DNA of 64,000 bases from Sphingomonas montana (GTDB taxonomy: Bacteria; Pseudomonadota; Alphaproteobacteria; Sphingomonadales; Sphingomonadaceae), in the NCBI RefSeq assembly GCF_001956315.1, contig NZ_MOLY01000046.1:62001-126000 (forward strand), in the 5' to 3' direction. The position numbers and the translations under genes are program-made. Shown here one piece after another: positions 52,295-61,290 of the stretch; position 1 is the stretch's first letter; each line of letters opens with the position of its first letter. The notes below the pieces were generated by a model. The model did no database searches. It saw nothing but the letters and a program-made list of their open reading frames with translations, and was not told the DNA's origin.

Positions 52295-53113
52295 TCAGGC
52301 GAAGATATCGGCGAGCTGGTCCGTGAGGGGGCCGTCCTTCCAATGGCGCAGTTCGACGAACAGCGCTGCGCTGACGGTGGTGTACCAGGTGAGTATCACG
52401 GTCGTGACGATCGATTGCAGCAACTGGACCCAGAGCGCGGGTGCCGACACCGGCAACTGCGCAGTGCCGCCGGTGAGCGCGCTGAACGAACCATAGCCCG
52501 CCACCCCCATGAGCCCGACGACGATCGAGACGAGGATATAGATTGCGAGCGCCAGCAGCAGTATGCCGAAGACTTGCCACCGCGCCCCCTTTGTCAGGGC
52601 ACGGCTGCGTCCGAACGCGCCGAAGATGCCGACGCGTTCCGCGACGATGGCGGGAACCGATACGGACCACATCACCGCCAGCATGATTCCGGGGATCACC
52701 AAGAAGAGAAGGCCGATCCACGCGGCCAGGACGAACAGGACATTCACCACGAACAGCGGGAGGCAGCGCAGCAGGCCGATACGCAGATTCTCGGCCAGAG
52801 CCGACACCCGTCCCTCATCATGCGCGACCGTCGCATGAACGATCGCCCCGCTGGCGATCAGCCACAGCAAGCCGACCACGAACCCGTAAAGACCGAGCAC
52901 CGCATAGGTATCGTTGCCAAGCCCGCGGAAAAGCCCGGCGCGCCCGCCGAACTGTTCGAGGAGCAGCTGTGGCAACGCTATCATCACGAAGCCGATGCCG
53001 AACGTTCCGACCGGATTGGCCTTGAGGACATCGACGCTGCGCCCGAACACGCCGCTGACCGAGATGCCGTCCGTCGTTCCCGCAGTCGTCCCTGTAAGTG
53101 CCCGACTTGCCAT
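52295..53113 (-). CDS. Polytopic membrane protein (GPDPase_memb/YciC-like)
   Basis: About 272 residues from Met 53113 (Met 53116 equally possible). Six hydrophobic segments, with FGRSVDVLKANPVGTFGIG near the N-terminus and the characteristic GRSRALTKGARWQVFGILL block. Members are inner-membrane proteins of unknown role. Divergent from the DUF4129-led operon, with which it often co-occurs in sphingomonads as far as I know. Confidence 0.75.
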   Translation of the reverse strand: MASRALTGTTAGTTDGISVSGVFGRSVDVLKANPVGTFGIGFVMIALPQLLLEQFGGRAGLFRGLGNDTYAVLGLYGFVVGLLWLIASGAIVHATVAHDEGRVSALAENLRIGLLRCLPLFVVNVLFVLAAWIGLLFLVIPGIMLAVMWSVSVPAIVAERVGIFGAFGRSRALTKGARWQVFGILLLALAIYILVSIVVGLMGVAGYGSFSALTGGTAQLPVSAPALWVQLLQSIVTTVILTWYTTVSAALFVELRHWKDGPLTDQLADIFA

Positions 53114-53309
53114 CATGCGTCCCCCCGATCCCCGTCCGGGAAGGTGACGGCCGAATACCGGACTGTCCAGCCTTCTCATCGCAAGACAGCTTCCGCCGGG
53201 TCAATGACGGATGATGGATTGCGCTCTGGCCCGATCCGGTTAGTTTCCGCCTTGGGGGACAGCGGCGACGCCGTCGGGGGAGGGCATCATCGGCGCGTCA
53301 CCGCAGGAT

Positions 53310-53993
53310 ATGGCAGTTGCGACCGACCGGTTCGCCGCAGCGCATGCCGCTTTGCGCGCCGATCCGTCGATCCAGTTCACGCTGACGCGCGCGCCACCGC
53401 CGCCGGAAACACCGGAATGGCTGAAGGCGGTCGGGCGGGCGATTGCCGGCATGTTCCGGCCGATCGGCCGATTCTTGCGCTGGGTGGCGAGCCTGATGCC
53501 GGATGCGCCCTACGCCCGTATCCTGTTGTGGGCGCTGCTGGCGGCGCTGGCCGCGGCGGTCGTCTGGATGGTCGTCGATCGGATCCGGTCGGGCGAATGG
53601 CGTCTGCCGGCGCGGCGGCGGCGCGGCGACGAGCCCGCGTCCGATGCATCCGAGGAGGGTTGGACCCCCGATGCGGCCCCGGCCCGCGCCTGGCTGCGCG
53701 AGGCGGACCGGTTGGCCGCGGAGGGGCTTTATGCCGACGCGATCCATTACCTGCTGTTCCATTCGATCGACGATATTGCGCGTCGCCGTCCGCAATGGCG
53801 ACGACCGTCCCTGACCAGCCGCGAGCTTGCGTCGGCGCCGCTGCTTCCGGCTGCCGTCCGTGCATCGTTCGCGGGCATCGCCATGCTGGTCGAACGCAGC
53901 CTGTTCGGCGGGCGCCCCGTGGCGGACGACGACTGGCAGTCCGCGCGGGCCGCCTATGCCGATCTGGCCCTGCCACGGCAGTGGCGCGCATGA
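53310..53993 (+). CDS. DUF4129 membrane protein
   Basis: 227 residues. One membrane helix (~70-92, ILLWALLAALAAAVVWMVV) after a Pro-rich amphipathic segment. The cytosolic C-terminal DUF4129 domain is AWLREADRLAAEGLYADAI, HYLLFHSIDDI and SLTSRELAS. In many bacteria DUF4129 accompanies MoxR ATPases and DUF58 proteins. First gene of a six-gene operon; stop overlaps the next start (ATGA). The start is not certain, as the frame has little support upstream. Confidence 0.8.
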   Translation: MAVATDRFAAAHAALRADPSIQFTLTRAPPPPETPEWLKAVGRAIAGMFRPIGRFLRWVASLMPDAPYARILLWALLAALAAAVVWMVVDRIRSGEWRLPARRRRGDEPASDASEEGWTPDAAPARAWLREADRLAAEGLYADAIHYLLFHSIDDIARRRPQWRRPSLTSRELASAPLLPAAVRASFAGIAMLVERSLFGGRPVADDDWQSARAAYADLALPRQWRA

Positions 53994-55207
53994 GCGAGGT
54001 GGCGATCGGACGACGGGTCCCGAACGGCAATACCCTGTTCGCGCCGCGGACGATCGCGCTGCTGCTGTTCGTCGGCCTGCTGGGTTTTGCCGGTTCGATG
54101 CTGCTCGGGGCCTATGCCCCGGATTTCAGCGCCGGGCGGAGTGCGGGTCCCCATGCGCTGTCCAGGGCGGCGACCGGCTATTCCGGCATCGTCAGGTTGA
54201 CCCAGGCGATCGGGCGCAATCCGCGGCTGATCCGCGCGGAAGCGGGCTGGGATACCGAGGATCTGGTCATTGCGACGCCGGAACATGGCACGGTCGATAT
54301 CGGCAAGTTCGTGACCGCACGCCGCGGCCGGGCGACGCTGATCGTGCTGCCGAAATGGGCGACGACGCCGGACGAGCAGACCAAGGGCTGGGTGGACATG
54401 AGCGGCCTGTTGCCTGCGAAGGACCCGGCGGCCATGCTGGAACCGGGCACGACAATGCCGGTCACGCGGCGTCGAAGCGGTGCGCGTCCGCTCCGTCCCA
54501 TGCGCTGGGTGCCGCAGTCGCTGGCGGTCGCGGCGCCGCGACCGGTGCAGACCGTCCGGTCGGCGGCGCTGACGGCGCTGGTGGAGGATGACGCCGGCGG
54601 TATCGTGCTCGGGCGGCTCAACGATACCAACATCTATATCCTGGCCGATCCCGACCTGCTGAACAATCACGGCATCCGCCGGATCGCGCGGGCGCGGGCG
54701 GCGGTCGACCTGCTCGATTTCATCAACGCGACCGGTGCGCAGGGCATGGCGTTCGATGTGACGCTGAACGGCCTGGGCCATGGCCGCAGCCCGTTGCGAC
54801 TCGCGTTCGAACCGCCGTTCCTGGCGATGACGCTGGCGATCACGGCCGCGCTGGTGCTGGTCGGATGGCAGGCGCTGGTGCGGTTCGGGCCGGCCCGTCC
54901 GCCCGTGCGCGCCATCGCGTTCGGCAAGACCGCGCTGATCGACAACAGTGCTATGATCGTCCGCAAGGCAGGTCGCGAAGGGGGGCTGGGCGGACGCTAT
55001 GCCGCATTGGTCCGCGAACGTGCGCGGACCATCTTCGGCGTACCCGCGCACCTGACCGACGAGGCGGCGGACGGCTATCTCGACCGGCTGCAGGGGACGG
55101 CACGGTTCACCCAGCTGGCGGCCGATGCGCAGCGTGCGTCGCATCCCGCCGATATGCTCGCGGCCGCACAGGCGCTGCATCAATGGCAACAGGAGAAGAC
55201 ACGGTGA
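53990..55207 (+). CDS. DUF4350 membrane protein
   Basis: 405 residues. N-terminal helix (TIALLLFVGLLGFAGSMLL), periplasmic DUF4350 domain (SAGPHALSRAATGYSGIVR, NIYILADPDLLNNHGI), second helix (FLAMTLAITAALVLVGWQALV) and a cytosolic tail. The domain is related to GATase-like folds (the ABC_transp_aux family). It overlaps both neighbours (4 nt each). Confidence 0.82.
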   Translation: MSEVAIGRRVPNGNTLFAPRTIALLLFVGLLGFAGSMLLGAYAPDFSAGRSAGPHALSRAATGYSGIVRLTQAIGRNPRLIRAEAGWDTEDLVIATPEHGTVDIGKFVTARRGRATLIVLPKWATTPDEQTKGWVDMSGLLPAKDPAAMLEPGTTMPVTRRRSGARPLRPMRWVPQSLAVAAPRPVQTVRSAALTALVEDDAGGIVLGRLNDTNIYILADPDLLNNHGIRRIARARAAVDLLDFINATGAQGMAFDVTLNGLGHGRSPLRLAFEPPFLAMTLAITAALVLVGWQALVRFGPARPPVRAIAFGKTALIDNSAMIVRKAGREGGLGGRYAALVRERARTIFGVPAHLTDEAADGYLDRLQGTARFTQLAADAQRASHPADMLAAAQALHQWQQEKTR

Positions 55208-56160
55208 CGGTTGACGACGTCCGGGCACTTGGACAGGCGATCCGCGCCGAAATCGGCAAGGCGGTGATCGGCCATGACGACACCGTCGACCTGTTGCTGA
55301 TCGCGCTGTTCGCGGGCGGGCACATCCTGATCGAGGGACCGCCCGGCACCGCCAAGACGTTGCTTGCGCACAGCTTCGCGCAGGCCGTGGGGTTGGCGTT
55401 CGGCCGCATCCAGTTCACCCCGGACCTGATGCCGGGCGACATCATCGGCGCGAACCTGTTCAATTTCCAGACGTCGACGTTCACGCTGACGCGCGGACCG
55501 ATCTTCACGGAACTGCTGCTGGCCGACGAGATCAACCGTACGTCGCCCAAGACGCAGGCGGCGCTGCTCGAGGCGATGCAGGAGCGCACCGTGACGATCG
55601 ACGGCGAGAGCCTGCCGCTGAGCAACCGTTTCACCGTGGTCGCGACGCAGAACCCGATAGAGCAGCAAGGCGTCTATCCGCTGCCCGAGGCGCAGCTCGA
55701 TCGCTTTCTGTTCAAGCAGACGATTTCCTATCCGAGCGCGGACGAGGAACGGCGGATCGTGGCCGGCCATAGCGCGCAGCAGGCGGCGATGTCGCCCGCC
55801 GACTGGGGCGTGGCACGGCGCGCGGATGCGGCGATGATCGACGCGGCGGTGGAGACGGTCACGACGGTCCGGCTGGTCGATGCGGTAATCGACTATATCG
55901 TCGCGCTGATCCGCGGGACGCGCGGTGTCGCCGATCTGGAAAGCGGTGCCTCGCCGCGTGCGGGCGCGATGCTGGCGCGCGCCGCCCGCGCCCGCGCGGC
56001 ACTGGACGGACGCGATTTCGTCATTCCCGACGATGTGAAGGCGCTGGCCCCCGCGCTGCTGCGCCACCGGCTGATCCTTTCGCCGGCGGCGGAAATCGGC
56101 GGACGTGCGATCGAGGATGTCGTCGCGCAGATCATCGAGACGATCGAGGCGCCGCGTTGA
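55204..56160 (+). CDS. MoxR-family AAA+ ATPase
   Basis: 318 residues from GTG 55204, chosen because AGGAG lies 8 nt upstream and the GTGA overlap matches the operon pattern; an ATG at 55183 is the alternative. Walker A EGPPGTAKT (~43-51), Walker B LLLADEINR, sensor 1 VVATQNPIEQQG and the sensor 2/lid region SPRAGAMLARAARA. Acts as a chaperone-like remodeller, usually with DUF58/vWA partner proteins such as the one encoded next. Confidence 0.93.
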   Translation: MTVDDVRALGQAIRAEIGKAVIGHDDTVDLLLIALFAGGHILIEGPPGTAKTLLAHSFAQAVGLAFGRIQFTPDLMPGDIIGANLFNFQTSTFTLTRGPIFTELLLADEINRTSPKTQAALLEAMQERTVTIDGESLPLSNRFTVVATQNPIEQQGVYPLPEAQLDRFLFKQTISYPSADEERRIVAGHSAQQAAMSPADWGVARRADAAMIDAAVETVTTVRLVDAVIDYIVALIRGTRGVADLESGASPRAGAMLARAARARAALDGRDFVIPDDVKALAPALLRHRLILSPAAEIGGRAIEDVVAQIIETIEAPR

Positions 56161-57467
56161 TCTACCCGACCCGCATGGCGGTCGCGACTGCGGCGGTCGG
56201 TGCGCCGGTCACGCTGCTTGTGGCGATGATGTTCCCGGCAAGCTGGTATGCGGGATTGGCGTGGCCGCTGGCGGTGCTGCTGCTGACGATTGCCGATGCG
56301 GTGCTGAACGCGGGCGAAGCGGGCGCGACGCTGGAATTGCCGCGCTCGGCCGCGGTCGGCGTACCGCTGACCCTGACCGTCGCGGTGACGATCGCCGGGC
56401 GGCGGATCGGCAGCGCGGCGCAGCTGGCGCTGTCCGCCGACCCGCTGGTGACGATCGCCGACGACGGAACGCTGGACGTGATGCTGGTGGAAGGTCGCGG
56501 CACCGCGGCGGTGTCGATGATCCCGCAACGGCGGGGCACCGCAGTTTTCGACGCTGTCTGGCTGCGGTGGCCCGGGCCGTTCGGCCTGGCGTGGCGACAA
56601 GCGCGGATCGACCTGGGGCGCGCATTGCCGATCCTGCCCGATATCGAGACGGTGCGCCGGCAGGGTGCGCAGGTGTTCGAACGCCATGCGGTGCAGGGTC
56701 TGCTGGCGCAGGGCGACCGCGGCGACGGCACCGATTTCGAGGCGCTGGTCGAGTTCCGGCCGGGCATGGACCGGCGCAAGATCGACTGGAAGCGATCGAG
56801 CCGGCATCACAAACTATATGCCAAGGAATATCGCACCGAACGCAACAGCCAGATCGTGTTCGCGATCGATGCGGGACGGCAGATGTCCGATCCGGTCGGC
56901 GGGATCCCACGCATCGACCGCGCGGTGTCGGCCGCGCTGCTGACGGGATGGCTGGCGCTGAAGCTGGGCGACCGCGTCGCGCTGCATGCGTTCGACTCGC
57001 GCCCGCGTGTCGCGAGCGGTTTCATCAGCGGGGCGGGGGCCTTTGCCGAACTGCAACATCTGGCGGCCGCCATCGACTATAGCGGCGACGAGACGAACTA
57101 CAGCTTTGCGCTTGCCACGCTTGCGGCGCGGCTGTCGCGACGGTCGATGATCGTGCTGTTCACTGAAATCACCGATCCGACGTCCGCTGAATTCATGGTG
57201 CGGGCCGTTGCCCGGTTGCTGGGAAAACATCTCGTGCTGGTTGTCGTCCTGCGCGACGATGTGCTGGAGACGATCGTCGATCGGGCGCCGGAGCAGGCCG
57301 CCGATGTGACACGGGCGGTGACCGCGGCGGCACTGCTGCGTGACCGTCGGCTGGTGCTGCTGCGCCTGCGCCATCTGGGCGTCCACGTCATCGAAAGTGC
57401 GCACGACCAGGTCGCCGAGCGGCTGGTCGAAGGCTATGTCGACCTCAAGCGGAGGAGCCTGCTGTGA
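56157..57467 (+). CDS. DUF58-domain protein (vWA-like)
   Basis: 436 residues from TTG 56157 overlapping the MoxR stop (TTGA); ATG 56175 is the alternative. Two N-terminal helices, a beta-rich region, then the DUF58 hallmark GDGTDFEALVEFRPGMD and RKIDWKRSSR, followed by a vWA-like fold (QIVFAIDAGRQMSDP with a partial MIDAS). The usual partner of MoxR. The operon context points to envelope-linked assembly or stress tolerance, not established for this organism. Confidence 0.9.
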   Translation: MIYPTRMAVATAAVGAPVTLLVAMMFPASWYAGLAWPLAVLLLTIADAVLNAGEAGATLELPRSAAVGVPLTLTVAVTIAGRRIGSAAQLALSADPLVTIADDGTLDVMLVEGRGTAAVSMIPQRRGTAVFDAVWLRWPGPFGLAWRQARIDLGRALPILPDIETVRRQGAQVFERHAVQGLLAQGDRGDGTDFEALVEFRPGMDRRKIDWKRSSRHHKLYAKEYRTERNSQIVFAIDAGRQMSDPVGGIPRIDRAVSAALLTGWLALKLGDRVALHAFDSRPRVASGFISGAGAFAELQHLAAAIDYSGDETNYSFALATLAARLSRRSMIVLFTEITDPTSAEFMVRAVARLLGKHLVLVVVLRDDVLETIVDRAPEQAADVTRAVTAAALLRDRRLVLLRLRHLGVHVIESAHDQVAERLVEGYVDLKRRSLL

Positions 57468-58486
57468 GCGCGATCGTCGATGCCGCCCGGCCACTGATCA
57501 ACGCAAGCCGTTTCCGCGCCGCGCACGAGGCGGAATGGATGCGGCTGGAAGCGCTGCTCAAGCAGATCGAGAAACGTTCGGTTCGGGTCCTGTCCGACGA
57601 CGATCTGCTGGCCTTGCCGCTGCTGTACCGCGCGACATTGTCGTCCCTGTCGGTTGCGCGCGAAACCTCGCTCGACCGCGCGCTGACCGCCTATCTCGAA
57701 CAATTATGCGCGCGCGCCTATTTCCAGCTCTACGGCGTTTCGGACCTGGCGTGGCGCGATCTGGGTCGGTTCTTCACGCAGGGCTGGCCCGGTGCCGTCG
57801 CGTCGCTATGGCGCGAAACGCTGGCCATGGCGTTCCTGACGTTGGCCGGTGCGCTGGCCGCCTATTTCCTGGTCCGGTCCGACCCGACATGGTTCTTCGG
57901 CATCATTCCCGAAGGCCTGGCGGGCGGGCGGGATCCGAGCGCGTCGGCTGAGGTGCTGCGTGCCACCTTGTACGGCAAGCAGGAGGACGGACTGGGGATC
58001 TTCGCCAGCTTCCTGTTCAATCACAATGCGCAGATCGCGATCTTCGCCTTCGCGCTCGGTTTCGCCTTCGTCGTGCCGACCGCGCTGCTGATCCTGTACA
58101 ACGGGCTGATGCTGGGGGCGATGGTGGCCGTGTTCGCCGACAAGGGGCTGGGCCTCAACTTCGGTGCCTGGCTGGCGATCCACGGCACCACCGAACTGTT
58201 CGCGATCATGATCGCGGGTGCGGCGGGCACGCGCATCGGCACGGCGATCGCCTTTCCCGGCCGGCAGGAGCGGATGGCGGCGGTCGTCGCGGCGGGCCGC
58301 CCGGCCGCGATCGCCATTGCCGGCGTCGTCCTGATGCTCGCGGTCGCGGCGGTCCTCGAAGGCATCGGGCGGCAGGTGGTGACGAGCGATGCGGCGCGGG
58401 GAACGATCGGGATGGCGATGCTGGTGGCATGGCTGCTCTATTATTACGGGATCGGGAGGCGTCATGCGAACCGATCGCGCGACTAG
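57464..58486 (+). CDS. SpoIIM-family (stage II sporulation protein M-like) membrane protein
   Basis: 340 residues from GTG 57464 (GTGA overlap). An N-terminal helical domain (~1-110) is followed by ~5-6 membrane helices. The SpoIIM motif region reads FNHNAQIAIFAFALGFAFV, VPTALLILYNGLMLGAMV and HGTTELFAIMIAGAAG (H-G-x-x-E-L). Non-sporulating bacteria commonly carry this family with MoxR/DUF58/RDD genes. The role is unknown. Confidence 0.88.
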   Translation: MSAIVDAARPLINASRFRAAHEAEWMRLEALLKQIEKRSVRVLSDDDLLALPLLYRATLSSLSVARETSLDRALTAYLEQLCARAYFQLYGVSDLAWRDLGRFFTQGWPGAVASLWRETLAMAFLTLAGALAAYFLVRSDPTWFFGIIPEGLAGGRDPSASAEVLRATLYGKQEDGLGIFASFLFNHNAQIAIFAFALGFAFVVPTALLILYNGLMLGAMVAVFADKGLGLNFGAWLAIHGTTELFAIMIAGAAGTRIGTAIAFPGRQERMAAVVAAGRPAAIAIAGVVLMLAVAAVLEGIGRQVVTSDAARGTIGMAMLVAWLLYYYGIGRRHANRSRD

Positions 58487-59327
58487 GGCGGCCGCCACGT
58501 TACGGCGCGGTTTCGTGACCCCCGAGGGCGTCGACCTGCAGCTTGAGTTGGGCGGGGCGGGCACGCGTGCGGCGGCGTTCCTGATCGACGTCATCCTGAT
58601 GCTGCTGCTGCTGGTCGCGGCAACGATCGCGCTCTTCGCGATCGATCAGGCCCTGCGGGCCGAGATCGCCGGCATCCTGTGGCTGATCGGCGCCTTCATC
58701 CTGCGCAACGGCTGGTTCGTGCTGTTCGAGATCGGTGGACGCGGGGCGACACCGGGCAAGCGGCTGATGGGGCTTCGCGTCGTCGCGCGCGATGGCGTGC
58801 GGCTGACGGCAGGGGCGGTCCTGGCACGGAACGCGATGCGCGAAATCGAGGTGTTCCTGCCCCTGTCCTTTCTCGGCGCGCAGACGGCGACTGGGACTGC
58901 GGACGCGTTCCTGACAATCTTCGCGTTACTGTGGAGCGGCATTTTCCTGCTTTTTCCGCTGTTCAACCGGGACCGGTTGCGGATCGGCGATATCGTGGCG
59001 GGGACATGGGTGGTGCAGACCGCGAACCGCACATTGTCCGCCGACATGGCCTCGGATGCCGAGCGGGTCCGCCGCGTGTTTCCGGAAGCCGCGCTGACGC
59101 TGTACGGCATCTACGAGCTGCAGACGCTGGAAGACGTGATCCGTGGCGGCGATCCGGCCGCGCAATCGGCGGTTGCGACGATGATCCGTCGCAAGACCGG
59201 TCTGGCGGACGATGCGGACGATGCGGCGTTCCTGTCCGATTATTATCTGGCGCTGTGCGTGCGGCTGGAAAGCGGGCTGCTGGTCGGCCGTCGTCGCCTC
59301 GACAAGTTCGGGACAGTCGAACAATAG
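58464..59327 (+). CDS. RDD-family membrane protein
   Basis: 287 residues from ATG 58464 (GGGAGGC upstream), overlapping the SpoIIM-like gene by 23 nt. The RDD motif appears as GTRAAAFLIDVILM, with the R, D and D of the family, then GATPGKRLMGLRVV and RLRIGDIVAGTWVV. Three to four helices, plus a soluble tail of ~90 residues (ALTLYGIYELQTLEDVI) not present in minimal RDD proteins. Last gene of the MoxR operon. Confidence 0.9.
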   Translation: MRTDRATRAAATLRRGFVTPEGVDLQLELGGAGTRAAAFLIDVILMLLLLVAATIALFAIDQALRAEIAGILWLIGAFILRNGWFVLFEIGGRGATPGKRLMGLRVVARDGVRLTAGAVLARNAMREIEVFLPLSFLGAQTATGTADAFLTIFALLWSGIFLLFPLFNRDRLRIGDIVAGTWVVQTANRTLSADMASDAERVRRVFPEAALTLYGIYELQTLEDVIRGGDPAAQSAVATMIRRKTGLADDADDAAFLSDYYLALCVRLESGLLVGRRRLDKFGTVEQ

Positions 59328-59383
59328 AATGTTCCGGCGTCGCGGTCATCGTCTGGCGGATGGTGGCCCAACCCGGAGTTTGC

Positions 59384-59920
59384 GTGGTAACCCCATCGTT
59401 GTTCCGCCGCCTGCTCGGCCCTGCGATCGACGCGATGGCGCCAGCGCTGCGCGCCGTCCATGATAGCGACGCGGACCAGATCCTGTCCGGCTTCGCCACG
59501 ATCGAAGCCAGCCGCGATCCGGTCGCGCGGCTGTTGTGCCGGGTGATGCGGCTGCCGGCCCCGGGTTCGGACGTGCCGGTCACCGTGCGGTTCGCGCGGC
59601 GCGGCGGGATCGAGCATTGGCACCGGACCTTCGGCGACCGGCATTACAACAGCACGCTGCACGCCCGGCGGGGCCTGCTCGTCGAGCGAATGGGGCCGGC
59701 GACCAACGTCTTCCACATATCGGTCGTCGCGGGCGCGCTGCATCTGGATCTGATCGGTTTCCGCTTTCTCGGCATACCGTTGCCGCGGCATATGAGGCCG
59801 GCCTGCAACGCGGTCGAGCGGGACCGCGACGGGGCGTTCACTTTCGATATTCCGGTCGGCCTGCCGGGTCTTGGCCGGGTCATCCACTATTGCGGTCGAC
59901 TGGAGACGATCCATGACTGA
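59384..59920 (+). CDS. DUF4166 protein
   Basis: 178 residues from GTG 59384 (GGAG upstream); ATG 59360 would add 8 residues. Contains LLCRVMRLPAPGSDVPVTV, HWHRTFGDRHYNSTL and GIPLPRHMRPAC, the DUF4166 pattern (W-x-R-x-F, G-x-P-L-P). Function unknown. Overlaps the DCC gene by 8 nt, a pairing often seen. Confidence 0.82.
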   Translation: MVTPSLFRRLLGPAIDAMAPALRAVHDSDADQILSGFATIEASRDPVARLLCRVMRLPAPGSDVPVTVRFARRGGIEHWHRTFGDRHYNSTLHARRGLLVERMGPATNVFHISVVAGALHLDLIGFRFLGIPLPRHMRPACNAVERDRDGAFTFDIPVGLPGLGRVIHYCGRLETIHD

Positions 59921-60311
59921 GCATCCGATCATCCTGTTCGATGCCGAGTGCGTGCTGTGTTCGGCCAATGCGCAGTTCGTCCTGACATATGATCGCGCAC
60001 GACGTTTCCGGCTGGCGGCCATGCAGGGTCCGGTTGGTGCGGACATTTCGCGCCGCCATGGGATCGATCCCGCGAACCCCGCTACGATACTCGTCGTCCA
60101 GGGCGGCCACGCGCTGCGCGACAGCGACGCCGTGATCGCAATCTATGCCGGCCTGGGCTGGCCGTGGCGGCTTGCCGGGATCGCGCGGCTGATACCACGG
60201 GCCCTGCGCGATCCCGCCTATCGTTGGGTGGCGCGGAACCGCTACCGGTTCTTCGGCAAGCGTACGACGTGCTGGATGCCGCGACCGGAGGATGCCGATC
60301 GCGTTCTGTAA
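59913..60311 (+). CDS. DCC-family thiol-disulfide oxidoreductase (DUF393)
   Basis: 132 residues from ATG 59913. The family motif reads FDAECVLCSANAQFVL (D-x-x-C-x-x-C), followed by FRLAAMQG and DSDAVIAIYAGLGW, ending RYRFFGKRTTC. Predicted thioredoxin-like fold, redox role inferred from the CxxC. Convergent with the DUF1080 gene, only 15 nt apart. Confidence 0.88.
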   Translation: MTEHPIILFDAECVLCSANAQFVLTYDRARRFRLAAMQGPVGADISRRHGIDPANPATILVVQGGHALRDSDAVIAIYAGLGWPWRLAGIARLIPRALRDPAYRWVARNRYRFFGKRTTCWMPRPEDADRVL

Positions 60312-60326
60312 CGCTTCGGAATCCGG

Positions 60327-61268
60327 TCAGTCCTTCGCGATGACGATCTTCGGTAGGCTGGCAATGGGTTCGATGGTCATTGCCCGGAACCACGTCTCGG
60401 CGCCTTCCGACTGAAGCTGGATCTGTCCGTGCGTCAGTGGGCGTCGCGTTCCGTCTGGGGCGATGGTCGCGATATCCGTGACCGCCGCGACCGGTATGCC
60501 GTTCACGACATGCACGGCCCGATCGCCCAGCACGTAGAGATCGAGCGTATTCCATTGTCCGATCGGCCGTTCGGCGTCGGTGGCGGCCTCGACATTCCAG
60601 GTCGGGGTGCCGTTGACCATGTCGACCGGTCGTCCGCCGACGCGGAAACGGAGATGCGGCGCGATGATCGTAGGGTCGGACGTGACGGTCGTCCGGCCAC
60701 GCACCTTGCCGCCGACGACGACGGCCATGCCGGTCGAACCCTTCATAATCTCGAATTCCAGTGATGGTTGCCATGTCCCGAACACGTCGCCCGGCGTGCC
60801 GTGCGTATGGTAGAGCAGGCCGTTGTTTGGGGGCTGCCGATCGCGCGGTGCCCAGGTCCTGGCACCCCATTTATACTGGAGCCGCAGATGGTAGTTGCCG
60901 AGGTCGGCCCGGTGGACGAGGCTGCCCCAGGTTTCGCCCTTGATCCAGATCGCCGGCCCGCCGTCGACCCGACGGACCGCGAAGTCGCCGGTCCTGCTCC
61001 GCGGCGCACCGATCGGCTTGCTGCCGGGATTGCCCTGATAGGTCACCGCCGGATCGGCGTAACCGAGCCACGGCCGCCAGTCGTCCAGCGTACGGCCGTC
61101 GAACAGCGTCATCGTCTTGCCGGTGGCCCGCGGCAGATCGGTCAGGACAAGTCGCTGACGGGCGGTAGCCGGTTCGCCGCCTATGGCCCGTGCCTGTTCG
61201 ATCGAACTTTGTGCCAGGGCCGCTACGGGCAGGACGCAGACGGCAAGGAACGCCCGATATCCGAACAT
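60327..61268 (-). CDS. Secreted DUF1080 protein (3-keto-disaccharide hydrolase family)
   Basis: 313 residues, signal peptide ending AALAQ, GGGAGA ribosome site. DUF1080 blocks: TLFDGRTLDDWRPW (the F-DGKTL-x-GW motif), FAVRRVDGGPAIWIKG, NYHLRLQYKWG, NNGLLYHTHG, LEFEIMKG, NTLDLYVLGDRAVHVVNG and GQIQLQSEGAETWFR. Characterised relatives cleave 3-keto-glycosides after oxidation of the sugar. Lies 22 nt downstream of the LacI gene, same strand, likely one transcript. Confidence 0.9.
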   Translation of the reverse strand: MFGYRAFLAVCVLPVAALAQSSIEQARAIGGEPATARQRLVLTDLPRATGKTMTLFDGRTLDDWRPWLGYADPAVTYQGNPGSKPIGAPRSRTGDFAVRRVDGGPAIWIKGETWGSLVHRADLGNYHLRLQYKWGARTWAPRDRQPPNNGLLYHTHGTPGDVFGTWQPSLEFEIMKGSTGMAVVVGGKVRGRTTVTSDPTIIAPHLRFRVGGRPVDMVNGTPTWNVEAATDAERPIGQWNTLDLYVLGDRAVHVVNGIPVAAVTDIATIAPDGTRRPLTHGQIQLQSEGAETWFRAMTIEPIASLPKIVIAKD

Positions 61269-61290
61269 GACAATCTCTCCCTGAATATCG

